Below, piece after piece: positions 1 through 6,473 of a DNA stretch of 11,784 nucleotides. Within the stretch, counting starts at the first letter, position 1. The number at the start of each line of letters is the position of its first letter. Where the stretch lies: positions 1 to 11,784 of the forward strand of contig JABDQY010000217.1 of the NCBI GenBank assembly GCA_013042025.1, read 5' to 3'. Both the position numbers and the translations under genes were made by a program. This DNA comes from Bacteroidia bacterium. Lineage in GTDB: Bacteria; Bacteroidota; Bacteroidia; NS11-12g; UBA9320. The notes below the pieces were generated by a model. That model worked only from the letters and a program-made list of their open reading frames with translations. It did no database searches and was not told where the DNA came from.

Positions 1-1337
1 GAACTGAAGGTTATGAAGAATATAAGCAAGAAATTTTATCGATAGATCTAGACAAACTAGAATCAGTTTCTGGCGTAACAAGAGAAGAGGTAAGAGAAGC
101 AGCTATTGCGTATTCCTCTGCCCCAAATGCTATGTCGTTTCATGGTTTAGGTGTTACTGAACACAGTCAAGGTACATTTACTGTAATGCAAATTGCAGAC
201 CTTGCCTTAATGACTGGGAATATTGGAAGACGTGGAGTTGGTGTAAATCCATTGAGAGGTCAAAACAATGTACAAGGTAGTGCTGATATGGGTGTTCAAC
301 CTCATCAAGGTGCAGGATATCTAGATATCACCAAACCTGAAGTAAATCAACGATACAATACATTTTACGGCGTTGACGTACCTAGTCATATTGGATTTAA
401 AATTCCAGAGATGTTTGATGCCGCATTAGAAGGAAAACTCAAAGCAATCTGGATTATTGGTGAAGATGTAGTTCAAACCGACCCAAATACTCAGAAGGTA
501 ATAAAAGCATTAAACAGTACAGATTTAGTTATTGTTCAAGAACTCTTTATGACGGAAACGGCACTTCAAGCAGACGTTATTCTACCGGGAGCATCATTCT
601 TAGAAAAGAGTGGAACTTTCACAAATGGTGAGCGAAGAGTGCAGGCGGTGAGACAAGTAGTTGAGCCCATTGAAGGTTGCAAAGTGGATGGTCAAATTAT
701 TGTAGATATAATGAATAGAATGGGCTATCCTCAACCTGAATATGATGCATCTACCATGTTGGATGAAATAAATCAAATTGTCCCATTCTTTGCTGGAATT
801 ACTTGGGATAGACTAGGCAAAAATGGATTACAGTGGCCAGTAGCAAAAGATGGCACAGATACCCAAATTTTACACAAGGAAGAGTTCAAAATTGGAAAAG
901 GTCAGTTTGTATTTAACAACTGGAGAGAAACCGAAGAATTGGTTTCACACGGTAGAGAATATCCATACATATTAACTACAAATCGTGAATTGGAACATTA
1001 TAACTGTGGTGCTATGACTCGAAGAACGGGTAATGTTGAGATTTTGAAGGATGATTATCTAATGATTCACCCAGATGATGCACAGGATCACTTAATAAAA
1101 GAAGGTGATTATGTATGCTTAGAAAGTCCAAGAGGAAAAGTGGATGTAAAAGCAAGAATTACAGATGAAGTTAAAAAAGGGATTGTTAGTACAACATTCC
1201 ATTTCCCTGAAATTATGATTAATAATATTACTGGAGATGTGCACGATAGCGAAGCAATGTGTCCTGAATACAAAGTAGTAGCAGTTAAAATTAGAAAAAG
1301 TAAAGGAAAATTTAAGCAATTAGCTGAACAACAATAA
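1..1337 (+). CDS. Formate dehydrogenase alpha subunit (molybdopterin oxidoreductase), 5'-truncated by window edge
   Basis: The frame is open from base 3, so the gene begins outside the window; 444 C-terminal residues are visible. The protein belongs to the molybdenum bis-MGD oxidoreductases that oxidise formate to CO2. The segment around GVTEHSQGT, followed by LMTGNIGRRGVGVNPLRGQN and a QGSADMG stretch, is the characteristic cofactor-binding part of formate dehydrogenase alpha chains. Further on, ADVILPGASFLEKSGTFTN is the usual conserved block of the molybdopterin domain. About residues 320-435 of the visible part form the C-terminal molydopterin dinucleotide-binding domain (LEHYNCGAMTRRTGN, then FHFPEIMINNITGD). 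The N-terminal Fe-S region and the active-site Cys/Sec region are not in the window, so whether it is NAD-linked cannot be decided. A small membrane protein follows 11 bases downstream and may be cotranscribed. The family is clear; the substrate rests on similarity to formate dehydrogenases. Confidence 0.92.
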   Translation, partial: TEGYEEYKQEILSIDLDKLESVSGVTREEVREAAIAYSSAPNAMSFHGLGVTEHSQGTFTVMQIADLALMTGNIGRRGVGVNPLRGQNNVQGSADMGVQPHQGAGYLDITKPEVNQRYNTFYGVDVPSHIGFKIPEMFDAALEGKLKAIWIIGEDVVQTDPNTQKVIKALNSTDLVIVQELFMTETALQADVILPGASFLEKSGTFTNGERRVQAVRQVVEPIEGCKVDGQIIVDIMNRMGYPQPEYDASTMLDEINQIVPFFAGITWDRLGKNGLQWPVAKDGTDTQILHKEEFKIGKGQFVFNNWRETEELVSHGREYPYILTTNRELEHYNCGAMTRRTGNVEILKDDYLMIHPDDAQDHLIKEGDYVCLESPRGKVDVKARITDEVKKGIVSTTFHFPEIMINNITGDVHDSEAMCPEYKVVAVKIRKSKGKFKQLAEQQ

Positions 1338-1348
1338 CTTGAAGCATT

Positions 1349-1543
1349 ATGAGACGAAAAAAAAATAAAATCAAAAGCAAAAAAATACGTCAAAGAAATA
1401 ACTACATCCTAGGAATATTTTCTGGAGTCTTATTTGGTTTGCTTATGGGCTTAGCATTAGATAATATGGTAGCTGGTTTAATAGTAGGAATTATCTTAGG
1501 ATTTGGGATGGGATATGCTATAAACAAGACTATAGGCACCTAG
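1349..1543 (+). CDS. Small two-helix membrane protein, unknown function
   Basis: This 64-aa protein begins 11 bases after the formate dehydrogenase stop codon. Residues 1-17 are almost entirely basic (MRRKKNKIKSKKIRQR), followed by two hydrophobic glycine-rich segments (about 20-39 and 42-58) with small residues at regular spacing, such as GIFSGVLFGLLMG and GLIVGIILGFGMGYA. This glycine-zipper-like pattern suggests tight helix packing in the inner membrane, and the basic tail predicts a cytoplasmic N terminus. I do not recognise the family. Its position suggests it is cotranscribed with formate dehydrogenase, and it could be a membrane anchor or accessory, but that is inference only. It converges with folP, with 10 bases between the stop codons. 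Confidence 0.7.
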   Translation: MRRKKNKIKSKKIRQRNNYILGIFSGVLFGLLMGLALDNMVAGLIVGIILGFGMGYAINKTIGT

Positions 1544-1544
1544 T

Positions 1545-1568
1545 TTATCACTTTTAACGGTGTGATAA
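1545..1568. terminator. Weak stem in the convergent gap, possible bidirectional terminator
   Basis: A 7-bp inverted repeat TTATCAC / GTGATAA (1545-1551 and 1562-1568) with a 10-base loop spans the gap between the 64-aa gene and folP. It overlaps the last codons of folP and has no T tract on either strand, so termination activity is doubtful. Confidence 0.25.
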
Positions 1569-2384
1569 TTGTTGCCAAAGTTTAACACATTCTTTCGCTT
1601 CATTTACATCGTGAACACGTAAGATATTTGCCCCATTTTTCAATGCAAAAGCATGTAGAAATGAAGTCCCATTTAGAGCACTCTCTGGAGATGTTTTAAT
1701 TGTTTTGTAAATCATTGATTTCCTAGAAATACCAACTAACAATGGGATATTCAATAACTTAAAATGTCTTAGGTTGTAAAGCAACTCAAAGTTGTTATCT
1801 AACGTCTTTCCAAAACCAAATCCAGGATCTATAATTAAATCAATTATTCCAGCGTCTAGACATTCTTGTTTTTTCTTCTGAAGATATTCAAACACTGCTA
1901 TCACTACATCATTGTACTGAGGATTTTCCTGCATTGTTTTAGGAATACCTTGTTTATGCATAGCAATATATGGTATACCCAATTTAGCAACAGTTGATAA
2001 CATATTAGAATCATCATCACCTGCACTAATATCATTTACAATATGAGCCCCACCTTCCACAGCTTCCTTTGCAACGCTACTTCTAAAAGTATCAATTGAA
2101 AGAACAACATCCAATTCACTTTTGATTTTCTCAATTACCGGCATCACTCGATCCATTTCCTCTTGAATAGAAACATCATCAGCTCCAGGTCTTGAACTAT
2201 ATCCTCCAACATCAATTATATCAGCTCCTTCATTGAACATTTTATTCGCTTGAATAATGGAGGACTCAATTGAAGCGAATTTCCCACCGTCAGAAAATGA
2301 ATCTGGAGTAGTATTTAAGATACCCATAATCTTAGGTTCGTTAAAATCCATTAATGTGCCTTTTATGTTGATGCTTAGCTTCAT
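1554..2384 (-). CDS. folP: Dihydropteroate synthase
   Basis: This enzyme condenses p-aminobenzoate with 6-hydroxymethyl-dihydropterin diphosphate to form dihydropteroate in folate synthesis; it is the sulfonamide target. The TIM-barrel signatures are all present: IMGILNTTPDSFSDGG (about residues 20-35), the second signature IIDVGGYSSRPGAD, SIDTFRS, NDISAG, the pterin-site segment DPGFGFGKT and, near the end, GISRKS and RVHDV. The length of 276 aa is normal. I place the start at ATG 2384. The frame continues to a TTG at 2399, but ATG gives an N terminus (MKLSINIKGTLMDF) of the size usual in flavobacterial FolP and leaves room for a promoter. It is transcribed divergently from the DUF1599 gene; no clean promoter was identified for the folP side. 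Confidence 0.96.
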   Translation of the reverse strand: MKLSINIKGTLMDFNEPKIMGILNTTPDSFSDGGKFASIESSIIQANKMFNEGADIIDVGGYSSRPGADDVSIQEEMDRVMPVIEKIKSELDVVLSIDTFRSSVAKEAVEGGAHIVNDISAGDDDSNMLSTVAKLGIPYIAMHKQGIPKTMQENPQYNDVVIAVFEYLQKKKQECLDAGIIDLIIDPGFGFGKTLDNNFELLYNLRHFKLLNIPLLVGISRKSMIYKTIKTSPESALNGTSFLHAFALKNGANILRVHDVNEAKECVKLWQQLSHR

Positions 2385-2403
2385 TTTTTTTGTGTTCAAT
2401 ACC

Positions 2404-2411
2404 TACATTTG
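2404..2411 (+). promoter_or_regulatory. Bacteroidota-type -7 box for the DUF1599 operon
   Basis: TACATTTG matches the TAnnTTTG -7 consensus of the Bacteroidota primary sigma factor exactly. Transcription would start near 2417-2419. No TTTG -33 element is seen at the expected 19-21 base spacing. The box overlaps the first possible TTG start (2409), which argues for the second TTG at 2430 as the translation start. Confidence 0.55.
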
Positions 2412-2429
2412 CAGCAAATTAAATTCATT

Positions 2430-2981
2430 TTGAATACAGATACTCCATTACTCTTTGACAAAGCTATATCTCAATGCAGAGAATTATTCCAAAAAAAGAC
2501 TCATGACTACGGTACAGCCTGGAGAATATTAAGACCCATATCAATTACGGACCAAATATTTATTAAAGCTCAAAGAATTCGTAGCATTGAAGAAAAAAAG
2601 GAAAACAAAGTAGGTGAGAGTATTGAGAATGAATTCATTGGAATAGTTAACTATTGCATAATTGCACTAATTCAAATAGAATTAAATGCTAGTGATGACA
2701 TGGAAATGAATGAAGAATTGGTAATGAAATTATTTGATGCAAAAGCAGATGATTGTAAAAAGCTAATGATTGACAAGAACCACGATTATGGCGAGGCTTG
2801 GCGAGATATGAGAGTCAGTACATATACCGATTTGATTCTAATGAAGATTTTAAGAACAAAGCAAATTGAAGATAAAGGAGGAAAAACATTGGTTTCAGAA
2901 GGCATAGGTGCTAATTTCAGTGACATGCTAAATTATGCAGTTTTTGCATTGATTCGAATTAATAATTTCTATAAATCATGA
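2430..2981 (+). CDS. DUF1599 family protein with two tandem copies of the domain
   Basis: No ATG lies near the 5' end of this frame, so translation must use a TTG at 2409 or 2430. I prefer 2430 (MNTDTPLLFDKAISQCR, 183 aa) because a -7 box covers 2404-2411 and because relatives, as I recall them, have only a short lead before the first helix. The protein is an internal duplication: HDYGTAWR (about residues 25-32) followed by TDQIFIKAQRIRSIEE and FIGIVNYCIIALI is repeated as HDYGEAWR (118-125), TDLILMKILRTKQIED and FSDMLNYAVFALI. This is the two-copy arrangement of DUF1599 proteins common in Bacteroidota. I recall the domain being grouped with nucleotide-modification-associated proteins, but no function is established for this form. 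Its stop overlaps the next start codon (ATGA), so it heads a translationally coupled operon. Confidence 0.85.
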   Translation: MNTDTPLLFDKAISQCRELFQKKTHDYGTAWRILRPISITDQIFIKAQRIRSIEEKKENKVGESIENEFIGIVNYCIIALIQIELNASDDMEMNEELVMKLFDAKADDCKKLMIDKNHDYGEAWRDMRVSTYTDLILMKILRTKQIEDKGGKTLVSEGIGANFSDMLNYAVFALIRINNFYKS

Positions 2982-4501
2982 AATATTTAGCTAACATATT
3001 TCGAGTACTCGTAGGTTTACTTTTCATATTTTCAGGTCTAATAAAATCAAACGATCCAACTGGTTTCAGTTACAAATTAGATGAGTATTTTTCTGTTTTT
3101 TCTGAGGATTTAGAAGCCAAACAAGATAGCCTTACCATTCAGGTTAAAACACTGGATGGTACAGTCTCTAACAGTTTTGTGCTCAATCCAAACAGTCCTG
3201 TGGCTGAAATCCATTCATCCAATACTGCTTGGAAAGCAATTCCACTTGAGAACGGATTAACAGATAGCATATATTTTGCAGATGCTTCGGTAATTTTTAA
3301 CAATACCACGTTGTATGAGTCGTCTATAAATGCTGAAGATAGTGGTTCTGTTCTTCTTGAAGCGGAGGTGATTTGTTCAATTAATAACAAAGAAGTATCC
3401 TCCAAACTATTGGAATTTATATCCTTCGAAAAAAATGAAGATGTAACTTCTATAGACGTTTCAAGTTACTTTAAGCAAAGCTCTTGGTTAGTGGACTTCT
3501 TTCAAGGGATGAGGCCTTATGCATTGGCCATTGCCATTTTCATATGTGTTTTTGAAATAGTGTTAGGGCTGGGTTTACTCATCGGATGGTCACCAAAACT
3601 GATTGTGGGATTGTCTTTGGTAATGATTGTATTTTTCACTTTCCTTACTTGGTACTCAGCTACTTTTAACAAAGTCACAGATTGTGGTTGTTTTGGAGAT
3701 GCCATAAAACTTAGTCCGTGGGAAAGCTTTTATAAAGACATTATTCTACTTGTATCCTTGCTAATTATCCTTCTAGGAATTAAATATATCAAACCTATTT
3801 TCAGTAACCCATTTGCCGTAAAGCTGCTTACCGTTTTTACAATTCTCTCTGTTGGATTCTCTATATATTGTTGGCACTACTTACCTGTCAAAAACTACTT
3901 AAAGTTTAAGAAAGGAAATAACATTAAAGAAATGGTAATTACTCCTGAAGGTGCTCCTTCAGATGTATATGAAAATGTATTTATTTATTCTAAAGATGGT
4001 AAGGATGAAGAATTCACCATCGAAGATTTAAGTGCGAGAGATTTAAAATCGGAAGGATATGAATTTGTTGACCGCATTGATAAACTCATTTCTAAAGGAT
4101 ATGAACCAGAGATTCATGATTTTAAAATTATGAATGAAAGTAGAACTAATGATTACGTTGATGACTTCTTTGCTAATGAAAATTGGAAACTGCTAGTTGT
4201 AATAAATGATATAGAAAAAGCAAATTTAGAAGCACTACCAGAGCTTAAAGAACTTTTAAAAGCATGGAAAAAAGAAGGACTAGAAGTGTATCCATTAACT
4301 GCAAGTTCAGCTGAGTCTGTAAATGACTTTAGACACGAGCATCAATTAGAAATTCCATTTTATTATGGTGATAAAACTAATCTAAAGTCTATTGTACGTT
4401 CAAATCCTGGATTAGTGCTCTTTGAAGGAAACGTGGTTCGTAAAACTTGGCCATCAACTCGTCTACCTAGCGTAAAAAGGTTGATGAAGAAAATAAAATG
4501 A
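2978..4501 (+). CDS. BT_3928 family / DoxX-like membrane protein with C-terminal thioredoxin-like domain
   Basis: The 507-aa protein opens with the DoxX-type first helix (FRVLVGLLFIFSGLIKSNDP, about residues 8-27). More membrane helices lie at about 178-203, 207-229, 250-270 and 281-300. The motif DCGCFGD (235-241) after the third helix is typical of the DoxX/MauE-like branch. Residues about 310-507 are soluble; from about 402 (WKLLVVIN) to about 490 (LVLFEGNVVRKTWP) they look like a thioredoxin or AhpC-like fold without a CxxC. Unusually, about 125 residues (45-170), rich in beta-like and polar sequence, separate helix 1 from helix 2; this makes it longer than the roughly 360-aa proteins I associate with the family. 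A role in redox or thiol chemistry at the membrane is plausible from MauE/DoxX relatives but unproven. It overlaps the neighbouring genes by 4 bases on both sides. Confidence 0.82.
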   Translation: MKYLANIFRVLVGLLFIFSGLIKSNDPTGFSYKLDEYFSVFSEDLEAKQDSLTIQVKTLDGTVSNSFVLNPNSPVAEIHSSNTAWKAIPLENGLTDSIYFADASVIFNNTTLYESSINAEDSGSVLLEAEVICSINNKEVSSKLLEFISFEKNEDVTSIDVSSYFKQSSWLVDFFQGMRPYALAIAIFICVFEIVLGLGLLIGWSPKLIVGLSLVMIVFFTFLTWYSATFNKVTDCGCFGDAIKLSPWESFYKDIILLVSLLIILLGIKYIKPIFSNPFAVKLLTVFTILSVGFSIYCWHYLPVKNYLKFKKGNNIKEMVITPEGAPSDVYENVFIYSKDGKDEEFTIEDLSARDLKSEGYEFVDRIDKLISKGYEPEIHDFKIMNESRTNDYVDDFFANENWKLLVVINDIEKANLEALPELKELLKAWKKEGLEVYPLTASSAESVNDFRHEHQLEIPFYYGDKTNLKSIVRSNPGLVLFEGNVVRKTWPSTRLPSVKRLMKKIK

Positions 4502-5556
4502 TATCATTTCTATTCAAAAGAATTTCAACGGGTATACTAATATTGTTTAGTGTTGTAACTGTTGTATTCTTCTTGTTTAGCTTTTCCTTTCCAAATCCTG
4601 AAAAAATGGCGGTTGGCCAGCGTACAGATATAGAAACACAGGAAGCCATTAAGAAAGAATTCGGATTAGATAAACCACTGTTTACGCAGTACCTTCTTTT
4701 TTTGAATGATATTTCACCCGTTTCGTTTCATTCAAATTCTGAAATTTTACTGAATGAGAAATACAGTATTGCTGGACAAGTAAAAATTGGATCAACTTCA
4801 ATTCTATTAAAAAAGCCTTTCCTAAGGAGGTCATTTCAAAGTAGGGAAAAAGCAGAGGTTTTAATCGCACAATCATTCAAAGGTACTTTTATACTCGCGT
4901 TGGTGTCTATCATCATTGCAGGGATATTTGGTATCTTATTGGGCGTTATTTCAGGTGTTAAAGTAAACTCATTTGTAGATCGTCTACTTGTATTTTTAAG
5001 TACTTTAGGAATATCTATTCCTTCTTTTTTCTCAGCAATTATTCTAGCTTGGTTATTTGGGTACGTGTTTCATTCATTTACAGGATTGAATATGACAGGT
5101 AGCTGGATAGATGTCGATCCTTTTAAAGGAGAATATTATCAATGGAAAAACTTAATCCTTCCTGCGATTGCTCTAGGTGTACGTCCGTTGTCTATCTTTA
5201 TGCTTCTAACCAGAAGCTCTATGTTAGAAACGCTAAATAAAGATTTTATCAAAACGGCTCTTTCTAAGGGACTTTCATCAAAATCTATCTTAATGAGACA
5301 TGCCCTTCCAAATGCACTAAATCCAGTCATTACTGCTGTCTCAGGTTGGTTTGCATCTTTACTAGCTGGAGCCTTCTTTGTTGAATATATCTTTAATTGG
5401 AGAGGATTAGGCAAGCTTACAATTGAGGCTCTAGAAATGAATGACCTTCCGGTGGTGATGGGTTCTATTCTTTTCATTGCACTACTATTTGTTCTTATTA
5501 ACATTCTAGTAGATATACTATACGTTAAATTAGATCCAAGAGTAAAGTTAGGATAA
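4498..5556 (+). CDS. ABC transporter permease, DppB/OppB type (peptide/nickel family)
   Basis: This is an inner-membrane permease of a peptide- or nickel-type importer, 352 aa. Helix 1 is at about residues 10-30, followed by the usual large extracytoplasmic loop (to about 125) that begins with the FGLDKPLFTQY motif. A BPD_transp_1 domain with five helices covers about 128-345. The EAA loop that contacts the ATPase is clear at about 250-276 (DFIKTALSKGLSSKSILMRH then ALPNALNP). The C terminus LYVKLDPRVKLG is the classic DppB ending (Y..LDPR). Neither the second permease (DppC), an ATPase nor a substrate-binding protein is in the window, so the partners must be encoded elsewhere and the substrate cannot be assigned. 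It is translationally coupled on both sides (ATGA upstream, TAATG downstream). Confidence 0.92.
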   Translation: MISFLFKRISTGILILFSVVTVVFFLFSFSFPNPEKMAVGQRTDIETQEAIKKEFGLDKPLFTQYLLFLNDISPVSFHSNSEILLNEKYSIAGQVKIGSTSILLKKPFLRRSFQSREKAEVLIAQSFKGTFILALVSIIIAGIFGILLGVISGVKVNSFVDRLLVFLSTLGISIPSFFSAIILAWLFGYVFHSFTGLNMTGSWIDVDPFKGEYYQWKNLILPAIALGVRPLSIFMLLTRSSMLETLNKDFIKTALSKGLSSKSILMRHALPNALNPVITAVSGWFASLLAGAFFVEYIFNWRGLGKLTIEALEMNDLPVVMGSILFIALLFVLINILVDILYVKLDPRVKLG

Positions 5557-6062
5557 TGCTATTTTTTGTAACAGGATTTATGGGCGTTGGAAAAACCACA
5601 ATTGGCAATCAACTTGCACAAATCCTTCAAGTTTCTTTTGTGGATTTAGATCAATTTATAGAGCGTAAAGAGGAAAAATCAATTAGTGATATTTTTGAGG
5701 AACTTGGAGAAGAAGAATTTCGATTACTAGAGAGAAAACATTTACTTAGTTTAATAAAAAAGACCGAAACAAGAACAGTTATTGCTCTTGGAGGAGGTAC
5801 GATTTGTCATTTACATAATCACATAGATATTCTTCAAAATGGCATCTGCATTTATCTAAAAACAGATTGGTTAACCATAAAAGAGAATCTGAAAAAACTT
5901 AAGAATAGACCATTAATTCAACAAAAAAGTGAAAATGAATTAGCGTTGCTTTATCATAAAAGAGTGCCATTTTATGAACTTTCACAGGTCGAAACCCTTA
6001 CAAACACTGGCTTTGAAGCCAAAAAAGTGGCAGAATCGCTGAAATTATTAACAAATAGGTAA
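5556..6062 (+). CDS. aroK: Shikimate kinase
   Basis: The enzyme phosphorylates shikimate with ATP to shikimate-3-phosphate, the fifth step of the shikimate pathway toward aromatic amino acids and folate precursors. At 168 aa it has the normal length. The P-loop GFMGVGKTT spans residues 7-15. The shikimate-binding DLD lies at 30-32 and FR..E at 55-59. GGG is at 79-81, the LID arginine in NRPLI is R118, and the C-terminal arginine in KRVPFYE is R136. All expected catalytic residues are present. The start ATG shares a base with the TAA stop of the ABC permease gene (TAATG), so it is probably the last gene of the operon. No clear terminator follows; the HU promoter lies immediately downstream. 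Confidence 0.96.
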   Translation: MLFFVTGFMGVGKTTIGNQLAQILQVSFVDLDQFIERKEEKSISDIFEELGEEEFRLLERKHLLSLIKKTETRTVIALGGGTICHLHNHIDILQNGICIYLKTDWLTIKENLKKLKNRPLIQQKSENELALLYHKRVPFYELSQVETLTNTGFEAKKVAESLKLLTNR

Positions 6063-6067
6063 CAATG

Positions 6068-6100
6068 CTTGTGTTTATGCGGCTTTGCGGATTAACATTG
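6068..6100 (+). promoter_or_regulatory. Putative promoter of the HU gene
   Basis: CTTG at 6068-6071 and TAACATTG at 6093-6100 are separated by 21 bases, matching the Bacteroidota layout (TTTG, 19-21 bases, TAnnTTTG) with one mismatch in each box. Transcription would start near 6107 and leave an A/T-rich leader of about 35 bases before ATG 6143. Confidence 0.5.
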
Positions 6101-6142
6101 AACTCATTAAAAAACAAGAAATATATTATATAACTTAAAATT

Positions 6143-6415
6143 ATGAACAAATCAGATTTAATTTCAAAAATGGCTGCTGATGCTAGCATCACTAAGTCTC
6201 AAGCAACTGAAGCACTAAACTCTTTCTTAAGTTCTACTTCTGGAGCACTTAAAAAAGGTGATAAGTTAATCTTAGTTGGATTCGGTACTTTCTCTGTAAG
6301 CAAAAGAGCTGCAAGAACAGGAAGAAACCCAAGAACTGGTGCTGAAATCAAAATTGCTGCTAAGAATGTAGTAAAATTCAAAGCAGGATCTGACTTATCA
6401 AAGAAAGTTAACTAA
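6143..6415 (+). CDS. HU family DNA-binding protein
   Basis: This histone-like protein, which bends and compacts DNA as a dimer, is 90 aa, the standard length. Residues 1-40 form the helical dimerisation part (MNKSDLISKMAADASITKSQ). GFGTF at 46-50 begins the beta-arm signature, and GRNPRTG at 60-66 holds the conserved intercalating proline (P63) at the arm tip. The C-terminal helix contains FKAGSDLSKKVN. It stands alone with its own promoter upstream and a strong hairpin terminator downstream, as expected for a highly expressed nucleoid protein. Whether it corresponds to hupA, hupB or a paralogue cannot be told from this sequence. Confidence 0.97.
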   Translation: MNKSDLISKMAADASITKSQATEALNSFLSSTSGALKKGDKLILVGFGTFSVSKRAARTGRNPRTGAEIKIAAKNVVKFKAGSDLSKKVN

Positions 6416-6439
6416 GAAACGCTTTAAGTCAAAAAAATT

Positions 6440-6473
6440 AAACCTTCTTGATTCATTTCAAGAAGGTTTTTTT
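6440..6473 (+). terminator. Rho-independent terminator of the HU gene
   Basis: A perfect 12-bp stem AAACCTTCTTGA / TCAAGAAGGTTT (6440-6451 and 6458-6469) with a 6-base loop is followed by a run of T ending at 6473. The next gene's ATG starts at 6474, directly after the T tract. Confidence 0.92.

Noticed and set aside
5139..5504. 121-codon minus-strand open frame
   Set aside because: It is antisense to the conserved EAA-loop part of the ABC permease; its length is explained by the composition of the real gene.
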